Assembly (NCBI GenBank): GCA_035079385.1
Contig: JAVHKY010000039.1
Span: 1,488,001-1,552,000 of the forward strand
Length of the DNA stretch: 64,000 bases
Direction: 5' to 3'
Origin: Aspidiotus rigidus
Lineage: Eukaryota > Arthropoda > Insecta > Hemiptera > Diaspididae
Positions 32,485 to 44,274 of the stretch are shown here, one piece after another. The translations under genes and the position numbers were made by a program. The notes beneath the pieces were generated by a model. That model did not search any database. It was not told the origin of the DNA and saw only the letters and a program-made list of their open reading frames with translations. Positions within the stretch are counted from its first letter, which is position 1; each line of letters opens with the position of its first letter.

Positions 32485-32493
32485 TTAAAAATA
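32485..32493 (+). repeat. 9-bp target duplication of the MULE, right
   Basis: Second copy of TTAAAAATA. Confidence 0.75.
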
Positions 32494-32499
32494 TTCGGG

Positions 32500-34330
32500 C
32501 TTCTTTCACAAAATCATTGGATACATTTGAAATTTCAAGAACTGTCCAGACTTCTTAACTTTAATGCTTCTAAGTATACAAAGGATAGTACAAACTTCAA
32601 GGATCAATCTTACAACTTTTTTCCCATCCATCAAACTTATCCCACGGTATATTTCTTGCGTGTGTACCAAAAATAAGATCTCTAGTGTATTCACCCGGCT
32701 TGGACACATTATCCAGCTCGAAAAAAATACCTGTAATGCGTCGCAAAGTAGTTCGTCGATAAATATTCAATCGTTACGTCAGGCTGAGTGTCCGATTGTC
32801 AAGAATGTTTCGAACTAGTCATTGCTCCGCCGAACATTTGTACGTCTGGGGCTGGTTTCCAATCTCCTCCCTCTATTAAATTTACGAGATCTTTACCATT
32901 TGCCAAGTATAGAGTTCTCAGATAGCGTAAACGATTCCAGAAGTATCATCTAATAAATTGAAGGAGCAAACGTGGGCAAGAGTAAAGCGAAGAATAAGAA
33001 ACGTAAGACATTCTGTACAGTAGGTAAAGTAGAAATAATTAACGATCGCCTTAGAAACAGTTAGGCGCGTTAATGCATTTGCGAAGGGGTTAAAGATCGT
33101 TTTAAATATTCAGCGAGAATGATCGGAGCGACAAGAGAACGCGAATACGACTAATTTTTGCATTTCAACACGTACACAATACTCTCCTACCTATTATTGT
33201 ATAATGCCTCTGTATTCTGCAAATTAATACTAGCTCACCAGCTACTCACTATATTCGCCCTGAGACTTTTTTTTCCACATAATATCGTCCATTTTCTCGT
33301 GTCACCCGAATAACATTAAAGTTCTGATTTGTTCTTTTCGTAAGTCTATTTATGTGCACGCTATATGGATCGGAATGTAGTCAGGGAAAAAAATGACATT
33401 ACTGCAAACCGTTGACGTGTAGGCGCCATTAGCGCGCTAATTTTCATTCTTCGAGTTGCAAAAGTTGATCGAATTAACATACGGCGTACTTATTTGTATA
33501 AGCTCGTAGCACAAAAATTTACAAGCGCACCGTTCGTTTCGAAACTTTTTGTGTCCAGCTTTAGTAATATAACTTATTACTTCGCATGTTGTCATCTTCG
33601 AATCATTATACAGTTTGATATCGTAAATCTTAATATATATGAACAATAAAAGTAAGAAGAAATAAAAAAAAGTAGTGCCGCAATGTCAAATGATACAATC
33701 AATCTTGCCGAATGTAAACATTTCCTGTTATGTTAATTTCGTCATCGACTTTTCTCAGCTTCTTTTCATTTGACTCGAAGTAGGTTAATGCCGGTGATCG
33801 ATTAAATTTGCCGATCTGGTTCTCATCTTTTGATCAGATAAGAATTCTGCGCGTCACTCATTTGACTTTGGACCGACAGTTGCGATATTTCACAGGCAAT
33901 GAATGCAAGAGATGCACAGTTAATCGAAGACGACGGTGAAAATACTGTGACGTCTATGCAGTACGACGGGAATAACGAATGAGAATTCAAAATTGTCAGG
34001 CTTTTGTCACGAATTTGCGAGACGTAGGTATTTTTGAATTCGAAGCTCGATCTCTTTGAATTTTTCGACCAGGCGAAACCCAAGCCATGAAAATAATTAA
34101 GAAGATGTATACTCAATTAACAAGCAGACAAAATTGGTTAAGTTTTCTAAATTCTCCACTTCATAAGAAAACTTTGGGTCGTACACGTATGTACATCTTT
34201 GGGTGTTTCCGGGGCTGGGCTCTGAAAATACTACTCTATGACGCTACCAGAAGACAACATTTCCGTGATTGCTTCGTACTTTTGAGGCTAAGTTAAAACG
34301 TAAGAAAAATAAGCAAATTTCTTTCCTTCA
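32500..34330. other. Non-coding stretch
   Basis: Apparently unique AT-rich host DNA. No gene, RNA or repeat is supported. Confidence 0.5.
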
Positions 34331-34344
34331 AAATTTGAATTCCT

Positions 34345-35349
34345 CCGCTGTCCGGATTTGAGAAAAAGTTGATTGAGGCAGAGCTCAAGTCTTTTCTCAC
34401 AACCTACACAGGGACTGCTCCGCGTTTTTACGGCTTGCCCAAGGTCCACAAAACAAATGTCCCGCTTCGGCCGGTTCCTACCTACAATCTGCCGAAATTT
34501 CTTTCGAGAATCCTAGGATACATAGTGACGACTCTATCAACATCCGCGGCTCTGGCCATCTCATAGAGGAGTTGGGGAAAATTGATGTGCGAGAAGACGA
34601 TATTATGGTTTCGTTCGACGCTGTTTCTTTATTCACCAATATTCCGATTACCTTGGAGATCCAGACAGTTGATGAGAGATGGCAGGACATCCTATCTTTT
34701 ACCTCCATCATAACAAAGAGATGTTTCTAAAAGGCTTGAAGTTTTGTTTAGAAGGGATATTGTTGCTACCAAGGAAAGTTCTACTCTCAAATCGAAGGTA
34801 TGGCAATGGGCAACCCTTTATCGCCTATTGTGGCGGCGCTAGTTCTTGACAAATTATTTATGACGCTGAAAAATAGTTACAATTTTACATGTTTATTTAA
34901 GTATGTCGACGATAGTTTGTTTATTTTGAATCCTGACCTCCTTAACAGTAGGTATTTTCGAATCGATGAAGTTTTCATGACCGTCTTTATTTTACTTTAG
35001 AAAAAGAAAAGAATAACACGATCAATTTCCTGGATGTAACTATCATTAAGAATCAAGACCTTACTCTTAAATTTAAGCATTACAAAAAACCGACGTACAC
35101 TGGTCGAATTATTAATTTTCATTCCAATCAGCCGTTTCATTTTAAAGTCAATACCGCCAGAAACATTTTTAAGAATAGACTTAGTATTTCGGACCCTCAG
35201 TATCATGATGACCTTGAAGTAGAATTTAGTAATTTACTTAAATCTAATAATTATCCGGACACTTTCATTCATTCTATTATTATACATTCTAACGTAACTA
35301 ACTCCTCCCCCCTTTTGAATAACATAAATATTGAAAGGAAAAATTTTTA
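34345..35349 (+). pseudogene. PLE-C reverse transcriptase
   Basis: A third PLE family. RT fingers carry FYGLPKVHKTNVPLRP, then in a shifted frame ELGKIDVRED and motif A SFDAVSLFTNIP. Motif B is MAMGNPLSPIVAAL (34800) and motif C LFKYVDDSLF. After another shift come NTINFLDVTII, HYKKPTYTGRI and HSNQPFHFK. The frame ends in a TAG right after NIERKNF at 35349, exactly where a foreign block begins. The GIY-YIG half continues at 37147. At least three frameshifts are present. Family assignment from the LPKVHK, YVDD and KKPT motifs is solid. Confidence 0.8.
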
Positions 35350-37146
35350 GCAGGGAACCCGCTATCCATTTTGTTAGGAGATTACATCCTCAGAAAACGT
35401 ACGCGTCCGCATCCGCGAAGTTAGTAACCTAAGGTTAGGTTAGGTTAGGTTACGGGACTTGGAAGAATTTCAAGTCTCGAGCTATATATGAAAGGAGGGG
35501 GGACTTAGAAGAATTTCGAGTCTCGAGCTATAAAGGAGGGGGGACTTAGAAGAATTTCGAGTCTCGAGCTATATATAACAAGCCGTAAGCCCGCTAAATA
35601 TTATAAAATTTCAAATTATTTTCAAAATTTTTGATATTTATTTGTTATTAGAATTCTTTTAGTTCAATTTCTAATCTAATTCTTTTAATTTCCAATTTTT
35701 AAATTTCATTTTTTTTATCATTGATATTTGTTTTACACTTTCAATCTTGTTCTTAATATCTTCTCTCAAAGTTGGATGCCGTCTTTTTAGAAGATCCTTT
35801 GCGCATTCTTCTTTGTGGGTGTATGCTGAAATATTCGTCATTTTTTGTGGATTGTTGGAGGAGGTAGGTACCCCATTAGATTGCAATAAAGTGAGACATC
35901 CGTGACCTTCAATATTGAATTTTCAAAATTGATGTGAATTGTTTTTCTTTTCTTAGTCCTCACGTTAAATTTGAAATAATGACAGACAACCACCACTTTT
36001 TCTTCAGATAATTGCTAAGCAAAATCTTTATCGTAACCCTACACTATTCGATTACTCATAGTATGGGTATTCAAAACTTCTCCGGTTAAAAAGAACCATT
36101 TTCCAAAAATGATTGCCTAGCACATATTAAATTTCGATGAACGTCAACAAAAATGATTGCTTAGCATTTTCAATCAATAAATTAATGAATGATACAGATT
36201 TTTCATCTCTTAAATCATTCATGACCCCCCCCCCCCCTCCACACCAAGCACAACTACACGTCATTCGCTTGATTTTATAACTTCAAATTTATTACGCATA
36301 AACCTTCTCCTAGGCAAGCTAAAGCAATGGAAACAAATTCCAAGTTCGTAGGTGAAATAGGAATAAAGTTAAATGGATTTGCGATTTTGCAACTTCTCTT
36401 TATATAATAGATAGAGATAGGAGGGGGACTTAGAAGAATTTCAAGTCTCGAGCTATATATAAGGGGGGGGACTTGTGGAAGAATCGTGACTTTCGAGCTA
36501 TATATGATAGGAGGGGGACTTATAAGAATTTCAAGTCTCGAGCTATATATGATAGGATGGGGACTTAGAAGATTTAAAAGAATTTCGAGTCTCGAGCTAT
36601 ATATGATAGGAGGGGGACTTATAAGAATTTCAAGTCTCGAGCTATATATGATAGGAGGGGGACTCGGAAGAATTTCAAGTCTCGAGCTATATATAATAGG
36701 GGGGGGGGGGGACTTGGAAGAATTTTGACTTTCGAGCTACCGTCCGCCGTCCAACCAAAAACTTGGAAAAATTTTGAGACTCGAGCTATATATGATAGGA
36801 GGGGGACTTGGAAGAATTTCGAGTCTTGAGATATATATGATAGGAGGGGGACTTAGAAGATTTAGAAGAATTTCGAGTCTCGAGCTATATATGATAGGAG
36901 GGGGACTTAGAAGAATTTCGAGCCTCGAACTATATATGATAGGAGGGGGACTTGGAAGAATTGTGACTTCCGAGCTATATATGATAGAAGGGGGACTTAG
37001 AAGAATTTCGACTCTCGAGCTATATATGATAGGAGGGAATGTAGAATGATAATTTCGATTTGAATTATATGACAAGATTATCAACTCAGTTCCACACCAC
37101 CTGAGAGGTCGAGTTACGGAATTGTGGGTTCCCCGCTGCCATTGCA
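35350..37146. mobile_element. Minisatellite block inserted in PLE-C
   Basis: It starts with CAGGGAACCCGCTATCC, the complement of the block at about 20995-21012, and ends with GGTTCCCCGCTGCCATTGCAACG, a truncated form of the 28.2-kb element end. 45-bp units occupy 35455-35580, 36415-36740 and 36770-37040; the last is followed by the same unique 100-bp block as at 28080-28170. The middle (35580-36410) is AT-rich with a 71-codon minus-strand frame (35886-35671) of unknown meaning and a C-run near 36227-36236. Open frames such as 36486-36728 are products of the 15-codon unit. Confidence 0.6.
35433..35452 (+). repeat. Short interstitial TTAGG run
   Basis: GGTTAGGTTAGGTTAGGTTA, about four units of the insect telomere repeat, lies within the block inserted in PLE-C. 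CCTAAGGTTAGG at its left edge makes the start palindromic. Confidence 0.8.
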
Positions 37147-37763
37147 ACGTCTGTTTTTCTATTCCTTTCATTGGTACCCCCAGTATTATGATAAAGAAGC
37201 TCCTTACGAGCCTTGACTTTAGATTTAACGTAACGTTCAGTACTACCAATAGAAATAATCGATTTTTCACTAAAGTTAAAGATAAATTTTCCCAAGGAGA
37301 GTGCTCAGTCCTAGTCTATGATATTCCTTGTAGTAATTGTGATTCTCATTATATTGGCGAAACGAGACAGTTGCTTCGTTGTAGAATAAGTCAACATAAA
37401 AGTGACTTAAAACTCAAACAAAAATGTACGGCCTTATGTGAGCACTCTCATGGTGAGGGACATCTTTTTGATTTTGAAAATGCGTCAATTTGTCGCTTCG
37501 AAAAACATGATAGGAAAAGAAAAATCCGTGAAGCGATAGAAATTATGAAATGTAAGGACAGTATAAACTTTAAAACCGACAGCTACAGGATTAGTAACTT
37601 TTATTCGCCAGCGATTTACTCGTACTTTCTTTCTTGTTCTTTCACGCTCCCTGTGCTGCCGTTCCCTTTTGGTTTCTGGTTAATAGCTTTACTCATTGTA
37701 GTATCTTTCGATCCTGAAGAAGAACATGATTGTGTACGTTCGAAACGTCGAGCGTCGCACTAG
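37147..37763 (+). pseudogene. PLE-C GIY-YIG endonuclease half
   Basis: Open for about 200 codons. CFSIPFIGTPSIMIKKLL and NVTFSTTNRNNRFF are the PLE linker, then SVLVYDIPCSNCDSHYIGETRQLLRCRISQHKS is the GIY-YIG core with the CxxC pair (split here for reading: DIPCSNCD and HYIGETR). H-GEGHLFDFEN, REAIEI and a hydrophobic tail follow. Joined to 35349 it completes one PLE-C protein, so the two pieces are probably one copy. Confidence 0.75.
37714..37746 (+). ncRNA. Hammerhead-like core in PLE-C tail
   Basis: CCTGAAGAAGAAC, a loop, then GTTCGAAACG: a CTGA(A/T)GA box, a GAAC/GTTC stem, then GAAAC. It is the same layout as in the other PLE tails. The box has A instead of T at one core position, so activity is doubtful. 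Confidence 0.3.
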
Positions 37764-37789
37764 TAAATTATTTAAGACGAAAGTGCTTT

Positions 37790-40155
37790 GAAGTTCATTA
37801 TTTTCATTATGATCCAATTGAACCTCTTTAATGTGATAAATTCCACAGGGTCCTTCTACAGCTATCATGAGAAAACTGTCCAAATTGCAGAAACATATAG
37901 CCATTAAAATTTCGTATTTCATCAATTCGGGCACTTGTTCACCTTTCGCCTAGTGTTCATTTGTATCAGATCAATTTTCCATCGCGCTGACATAATTTTT
38001 TCTAGAACTTTGAGGCAGGAGTTCCCACGATAGAACGCAATTTCCAACTGTGAAGATAACTTTGAGATTCTGATATAAATTTAGTATAGTACTCATAAAA
38101 TATACGACCATCATACTGGAATAAATCCAGTCTGTTCACTTTCATGCACGTACGACTTTGTGCAGCCAAAATTGCGGTTCGAGATACACACGTTAGAAAT
38201 TTGTGTCGGTCTCATCAGGTCTGTACCGATGAAAAAAATTTCTTCAAACTCGTACAGATATCGATAATTCCCATCGGCGCAGCCGCAAGGTCATTGAACG
38301 CGACGATCTGGGAAATTGTGTAACGAGTAACGCATCGTGAACAGAGTAATGGTGATATGGTGTAAGTTACTCATCGATCACGGAGACAAATCGTAGGGTC
38401 GTATTTTGCAAGCTAATACGGACTAGGCATTATGGAAAAGATATACGGTACACGATCGATCAAACGACGCTGTGCTTACAGTCAACACAACTTGAATTTG
38501 CACGGAAAAGTGTCGGCCCACACTCTGTACATTACCATCGAACACGATCAATATTCCTCGAAAGTACAGTAAGCAAGTTTTGTATGGGCCTATCTGTGTA
38601 GTAGTTCTGCGGTAATTAATGCAGACTATAGGAGTAAAAGAGCGAGAGGGTCTGTATTGACTCCGTGCTCTCAGATTTGTTTCGAATTCAATTTATCTTA
38701 ACCTCGTGTTTCACATTTTATCACTCCATCAGTGTAAAAACGAGGCAGGTTATTTGCAATGAAACAATAAGTCACCAAACACCCACATGTTGCTAACACA
38801 CGTCCTTCGTTCGAGAGCGAACTAGTTCCAAACATCTTAAAAATTCTGAGCACCGTTCCACAGCCTTTATTCATCGTAACTCTTGCATTTAATTAATTTT
38901 CGTACATTTTCATCGTGCATCGTGAGCAGTCTCCGTACCCGATGTTGATTGCTTTACGTGCTGAACCCTCTGGCTACGTGCGGGTGTTTTTTTTTTCTTC
39001 ATTTCTTGCCGTAGTAATTAGCAACGCTTAGCCACTAATTTTATGACGATGAGATTGCGCAGATATTATTGTCTCTCGCAAAAGTAACTTATACGAATGT
39101 TTTTCCGAAGGTGAAACATTCCTCTAAAACTTCTCGTCCAAATGTAAACTAGAAAGAAGTACAGCGTTCGCCTTTGAGAATTTTTACGTCTTTCGATATA
39201 CTTTTTAGACGATTAAATACCTCGTTCGATACTTTCTGCGCGAGCGTTATCCACGATACCGATCTGTTCGGCCCGCGACTCACGCGCACATCTAAAGTTA
39301 CTGAATGGAATTAATGGTGTAAACATGATTCGCTCCATTACAGAACGATTAGGTTGATAATTAAGAGCCGGAAAATAATAGGCCTGCCAGTAGGCGAGTT
39401 AACGACAGAGCACCCACCTGCACGAAATCCCCTTGAGGAACAAATTAATAATACGCAACCAACAGAACCCAAAGGTTTTCAAGAGAGAGAGAGAGAGAAA
39501 GAGAAAAAAAAAGTCGAATAAAAAGTAAAAGCACAGATCTGAGCGCGCACATCAGCGATAAGGGGGTAAGATTTGAGAACAGAATAAGTAGGGAAACATC
39601 GTGTCCGAAGTATCCCGCCATATAACACGATGGCGCACGTTTTACGCCAGGTTATCTGTTTTAGATTATCGAAACAAGACGTGCGGGAGCAAGAAATCAT
39701 ATCGGATAATTATAGGCGAGTCTACTGAATTCTATAAACGATATTCGATCCTAATTATTAAAATTTTCACACCAGCAAGAAAGAACCACAGCAGTGGTCT
39801 AGACTCGGTAGGTTTGAGGTTCGAAGAAGTACACGAAACAAAGAACAAATAAAAACATAACGTTATGTTTTTACGTTTTTCCTTTTTTGACATGTTTCAT
39901 GTCTTTTGTCTCACTGTACCCCTAATATGAAAATTCGCGAGTACACCCCTCCCTCCCCCCAAACTTTGGACGTGCGTGTGAAAATGTGTATCGCGTGGGT
40001 AATTCAGAAATTTGCGAGTACAGCCTGTGCGTGCGCTTGCAAAAGTAGACCCCGTGGGTGATTTGGAAATTTGCGAATCCCTTGCAGGCGTGTCCTGGTC
40101 GGGTGTACGACAAATTTGGGAAGGTACAAAAAGTTAAAATCGTTTTACAAAGAAG
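37790..40155. other. Non-coding stretch with a GA microsatellite
   Basis: Mostly unique-looking host DNA. A (GA)n/A-rich run lies at 39481-39510, a T-run near 38988 and a C-run near 39950. No gene is supported. Confidence 0.5.
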
Positions 40156-40268
40156 ATTGTACACAAATTACATTGAGCCACACTAGAAACAGCCATTAAA
40201 GTTTTAGGTTAAACAACCATCATCGAAAGCGACTGATTCCAACATCAACAAAGACAGCCATTGACTTA

Positions 40269-40830
40269 ATGGTCCGAAGGAGGCTTACGAGAAAATGCCT
40301 CGATTCCACCACCTCTCTCCCTAGGGATTTGCACAACAAAAGAAAACGTTGGATTAGACTCCCTTACTTGGGCAGGTTTTCGTTGAGGTTGGCCCGTGTA
40401 CTCGGTCTTTTTGGGTTCCGGTCGGCGTTTTATAGTATTAATACGGTAAAAAGCTTGTTTGTGAAATTGAAGGACCCGATTCCTCTACTCGAGCATAGCT
40501 TGCAACGATTGCCCGGGTATTTATATAGGGATGACCAGGCGTCAGCTCCAAATAAGAATTGAGGAGCATAAAAAAGCGTGGGAGAAGAGTAATTTAGGTG
40601 AGTCGGCTTTTGCCGATCATCTACTTGAGAGTGGCCATAGATTCAAGGAGGGCTCTGGTAACCTCCTCCATAGGGAGAACTCATATTTTAAACGGTTGGC
40701 TTTAGAAAATATAGAAATCATACGACACCGGAATAACGAAGACTTCACTGTTTTAAACAGGTTCATTCCTGATGAGGGTCTGATTGAGCTAGTATACAAT
40801 CTTCTGGTTAACTCCCTCTGTCTTTGTTGA
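40269..40830 (+). pseudogene. PLE-A' linker and GIY-YIG remnant
   Basis: STTSLPRDLHNKRKRWIRLP, YLGRFSLRL, SLFVKLKDPIPL and then a decayed GIY-YIG start; the first half (ACNDC) is frameshifted near 40490. The second frame, 40531-40830, has MTRRQLQIRIEEHKKAW, ESAFADHLLESGH, FKRLALENIEIIRHRN and the DEGLIELVY end. There is no RT. Two frame breaks. Confidence 0.8.
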
Positions 40831-40858
40831 CGTTGGAATCAGTCACTTTCGTTTACGC

Positions 40859-40884
40859 TCCGATGATGGTTGTTTAACCGAAAA
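40859..40884 (+). ncRNA. Conserved tail hairpin of PLE-A' (hammerhead-like)
   Basis: TCCGATGATGGTTGTTTAAC then CGAAAACG: a GATGA box, a GGTT-GTTT-AACC hairpin and GAAA. The same hairpin is kept in PLE-A tails (GATGGTTGTTTAACCGAAAG near 31193-31214) although flanking sequence has diverged, which suggests selection on the structure. Confidence 0.35.
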
Positions 40885-40939
40885 CGTTTAGCGGCTGTTT
40901 CTAGTGTGGTTCAATATGATTTGTTACACCTTATCTATG

Positions 40940-42175
40940 ATAATGACGTCATCAATAATTTTAAAAGATTTTTTCTGAACTTCTTCAACTTTTACAACTC
41001 GGGAGAGGAGATTGAACTTTCTCTGATGTCGCATGGGTCAAGTGCCAAGTTCGAAATTTTTTTGAATTCTCTATGTAGATTGAAAATATTTTGATCAAGA
41101 TTATAGGACTCGATGAAGGGCTGGAACCTTCTCTTACTCTGTTTGATAAAATATCATAATAATATAGGTCGCATTCCTGAGGGCATATGCACGTACGGAT
41201 GTAAGCCTTCAAGTTTGGACGAGTCCCGTTTTCCTTAATGTAGGTCAACGTCATTTAAGTCAAAGTCATTTGGCTTAGCCTGAGAGATATTGTATAGCCC
41301 CATCAGGTCCCATGTCCCTTTATTTCCTTCATACAATCTTGTAGAAGAATAATAAAAAGTAACTACTGTGCAGGCTTTGGGCCAAGGTGGCCTACCTCAG
41401 TTAGTCTAGTCTTGCTTAAAGATCTAGTCCATCTGATAATGCGATCGAGTGGTGCTTATCAACTCAGCGTATTTGTTGTTGTTTACAGTAGCGCCTAAAA
41501 AGCACCTCCGAGGCACTATAAAGCCGCGTGAGAGCAAGTCTGTATAACAAGCCTTTGAGTATTACAAATGGATGAGCAATTATTGTGACCAAGAGTTGGG
41601 CGTTGGGGAAAACAGAATGTATAAGAGTCAAACTGTCAAACCTATGAATTCAAGGATAAACAGTCAACCTAGCATTTTACCGTATCAGGATCAAGTAATA
41701 TTGTATTTGCAATTTTCTTCCTCTATTAAGTACGCAGACAAATATATTCTTCAATTTTAAATAAGTTTTATGATGGCGATACCTGCAAATTTGTCGGCTC
41801 ACTCATTGTTCTTAATGTTATAGAAATTTAGTATGCTGATTTCTTACCACCAGTTTATAATGGGAAAGGAAATTCTAGGTAAATTCATGTTCTCCTATCA
41901 ATCAAAACCAATAATTTCTATGCGAAAAAGCGGGTGCGAAGTTAGAATCTCATTGCTAGTAAACCATGCTTTGTAAATCTTTATACTGCTGTCTATAACC
42001 CCATGAAATTTGGCATACTCCGGATTTCTTGAAAAGCTTCACAACTGTGCTTCAAATTGCTTGCCAATGCCAAAAAGTCATTACAACCTGTCTATGGAAA
42101 TAGCCATACTTGTTTCAAAACCCATGCACTTTAGACCAGTAATAAGTCAACAATAATGACAACAACAATGCCAAC
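40940..42175. other. Non-coding stretch
   Basis: No supported gene or repeat. Confidence 0.45.
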
Positions 42176-42184
42176 ACTAGACTC

Positions 42185-42530
42185 TTGACTCTTGAAACTT
42201 TTGATTCTCAACTATAGACAAACTTGATAAACTCATTAAACTCGACACAATTGACAAACTCAACAACCTCAACAAATTTGACAAACTCTGCAACTTTGAC
42301 AATATAAATAAACTTGACAAACTTAACAAATTCAATGAGCTTGACAACCTCAACAACTTTGATAATTTTGATAAACTTAATGATGTTGACAACTTTGACA
42401 AGCTTGACAAATTTAACAAACTTGAGAACTTTAACAACCTCAATAAATTTGACAAACTTGATAACCTCAACAAACCTAGAAAAACTTGATAAACTTGACA
42501 AACTCAACAAATTTCACAAATTGCTGAAAC
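42185..42530 (+). repeat. Degenerate (AACTTGACAAACTCAAC)-like repeat
   Basis: About 350 bp built of words such as AACTTGACAA, AACCTCAACAA and AAATTTGACAA with a 9-12 bp period. The three frames stay largely open (Leu/Asn/Thr- or Leu/Ser-rich on either strand) because of the periodicity. Not regarded as coding. Confidence 0.75.
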
Positions 42531-42539
42531 AACCAGAAC

Positions 42540-44265
42540 AATGAAAACAATACAATTAATGAAAATGCCAAACTTATCCCCATTTTGTGCTCAAATGACT
42601 AACTAGTTACTACTGACGTTGCCAAAGACTGTTATGCTCGAACAGACGGCCAGGCTAATTCCACAGACAGTCTGGTTATTGCATCAGTAATAAAAAGTTT
42701 GATTATATTAAATATATTATGTTTAATAAATTGCGTCTTTGTATCTTCATTTTCATGAAATTAAAGAAATTTTTAAGTAATCAACATACAGCAGATTGTT
42801 GATGGTTACCAGAAAAGAGGAGGACACTGAGAACTCTTCACGAGTATATTTCTCTATGAGAATCTCCCCTTGGGAAGCGCCATTTTTGACTATGAATTGC
42901 GAGGAGAGTTGATTTCGTACTCTAACTGATATGTATCTATCCTGTAAAAAACTTTATAGAATTTTGGGAAGGTTACTTTGTAGTCCAAAATGTTCCCTTA
43001 AACAATCGACCCGAAATTTTACAAAAGAACAGTGGTCTGTTTGTCACGGCACCTCATTTCAAAGTGGAAAATTATTGTTCCTGCGGCTTTTCTCGGTAGG
43101 ACAATTGATGACACTCGGCGAGTCAAAAGGTTATAGGCATATAAAACCTATCAGTATGAAGTTTCTCGTGTAATTAAACAAATAGATCTAATTTATATAC
43201 ATTCTTAACGTCATATAGAAATAGTATTTTGTTGCATGTACATAGAATTTATAGTTTCTATTTGCTTGATTATACCAGTACACAAGCGTCATTACCGGGT
43301 AGCAAGTTTGCGAACAAGATTTCTGCTTACGATGCCGGGAAAAGCAGGCGCGTACGCCAACACCGCCGCCCTGTCGGACAATAGCGTTCCCCGTTACGTA
43401 GGTACTCGGCTACTCGATTCTAATAATTCACTTATCGAGAGCGAATTCTTCATCGATATTAATTGAGTCGTAGAACAAAATGTAGGTAATCTAAGAAAAA
43501 TAGAATAAAAATTGAATGATTGCGTTAGAGAAGTCTATCGCGCCGCGCGTAAATTGTAATGAGAATGTTATCGCTATCTTTTGAATATCATAATTCTACT
43601 GTCTCTTTGGCGTTTGCAGTTAACAATATTTATGTCTTTCAAATGAATCGAACCAGTTCAAGAGGTGTTCGAGATTTGGCATGAAGTTGCATACGTACCT
43701 ACGTATGTAATGTGAACTAAAAACTGTGATATTATGTTGTATACAGACATGTTCGCAACTCTGCGGGCATTCTTCGACAATCGAATCGGCAGTTCATTTT
43801 ATGTATAAAGTATAGTTGCGATTTAATGTTCTCACGTAGTACGAGTAATTTTATTTCACTCTAACGAGCACGTTTGAGGCGCGAAGTAAAAGTTCAGATG
43901 TAAAACCAATTCACGAGAACTTCATTTGTAATGATATACAGCTTCAAATTCGGGAGGAGAGTCTACAAGATGCAATTTCATACAAATAAGTGTGTCGTAA
44001 TACAACCAACACACGAGCATCGGTTATTCCTAACATAATTCGGTCATGAATAGAAAACAATGAGGTAATTTAGTGAAATAAAAGTTGTTAGATTGGTGAT
44101 ATGTGAGAGCCACGCCATTTCTTCAGCCTTCATCAGCTGTTTACAATTAGTCAAACGTGGAACAAATGGACTATGAACTGTTTAAACTAGGAAATTTTCG
44201 AAAAATAACCAGACAGTTTGTGCACAGCTTTTTAACAAGGATACAAAGAGGTGTGCTCTTGAAGG
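42540..44265. other. Non-coding stretch
   Basis: Unique-looking host DNA. A 76-codon frame at 43236-43466 has no recognised family. Confidence 0.45.
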
Positions 44266-44274
44266 ACTAGTGAA

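Larger units (their letters stand above)
40165..40935 (+). mobile_element. PLE-A' copy 1, head-to-head, truncated
   Basis: 40165-40262 is the complement of the PLE-A' tail (CCACACTAGAAACAGCC, GGTTAAACAACCATCATCG, GCGACTGATTCCAACATC). It joins at about 40262/40263 a plus-strand copy truncated to start at MVRRRLTRK, which runs into its own tail with the same motifs in forward order (40830-40915). The inverted-tail plan is the same as in PLE-A. No target duplication was confirmed. Confidence 0.75.

Noticed and set aside
36486..37049. Repeat proteins in the PLE-C insertion
   Set aside because: Same 45-bp unit artefact.
42185..42530. CRISPR-like array
   Set aside because: No constant repeat with unique spacers; the period is 9-12 bp and every unit varies, in a eukaryotic setting.
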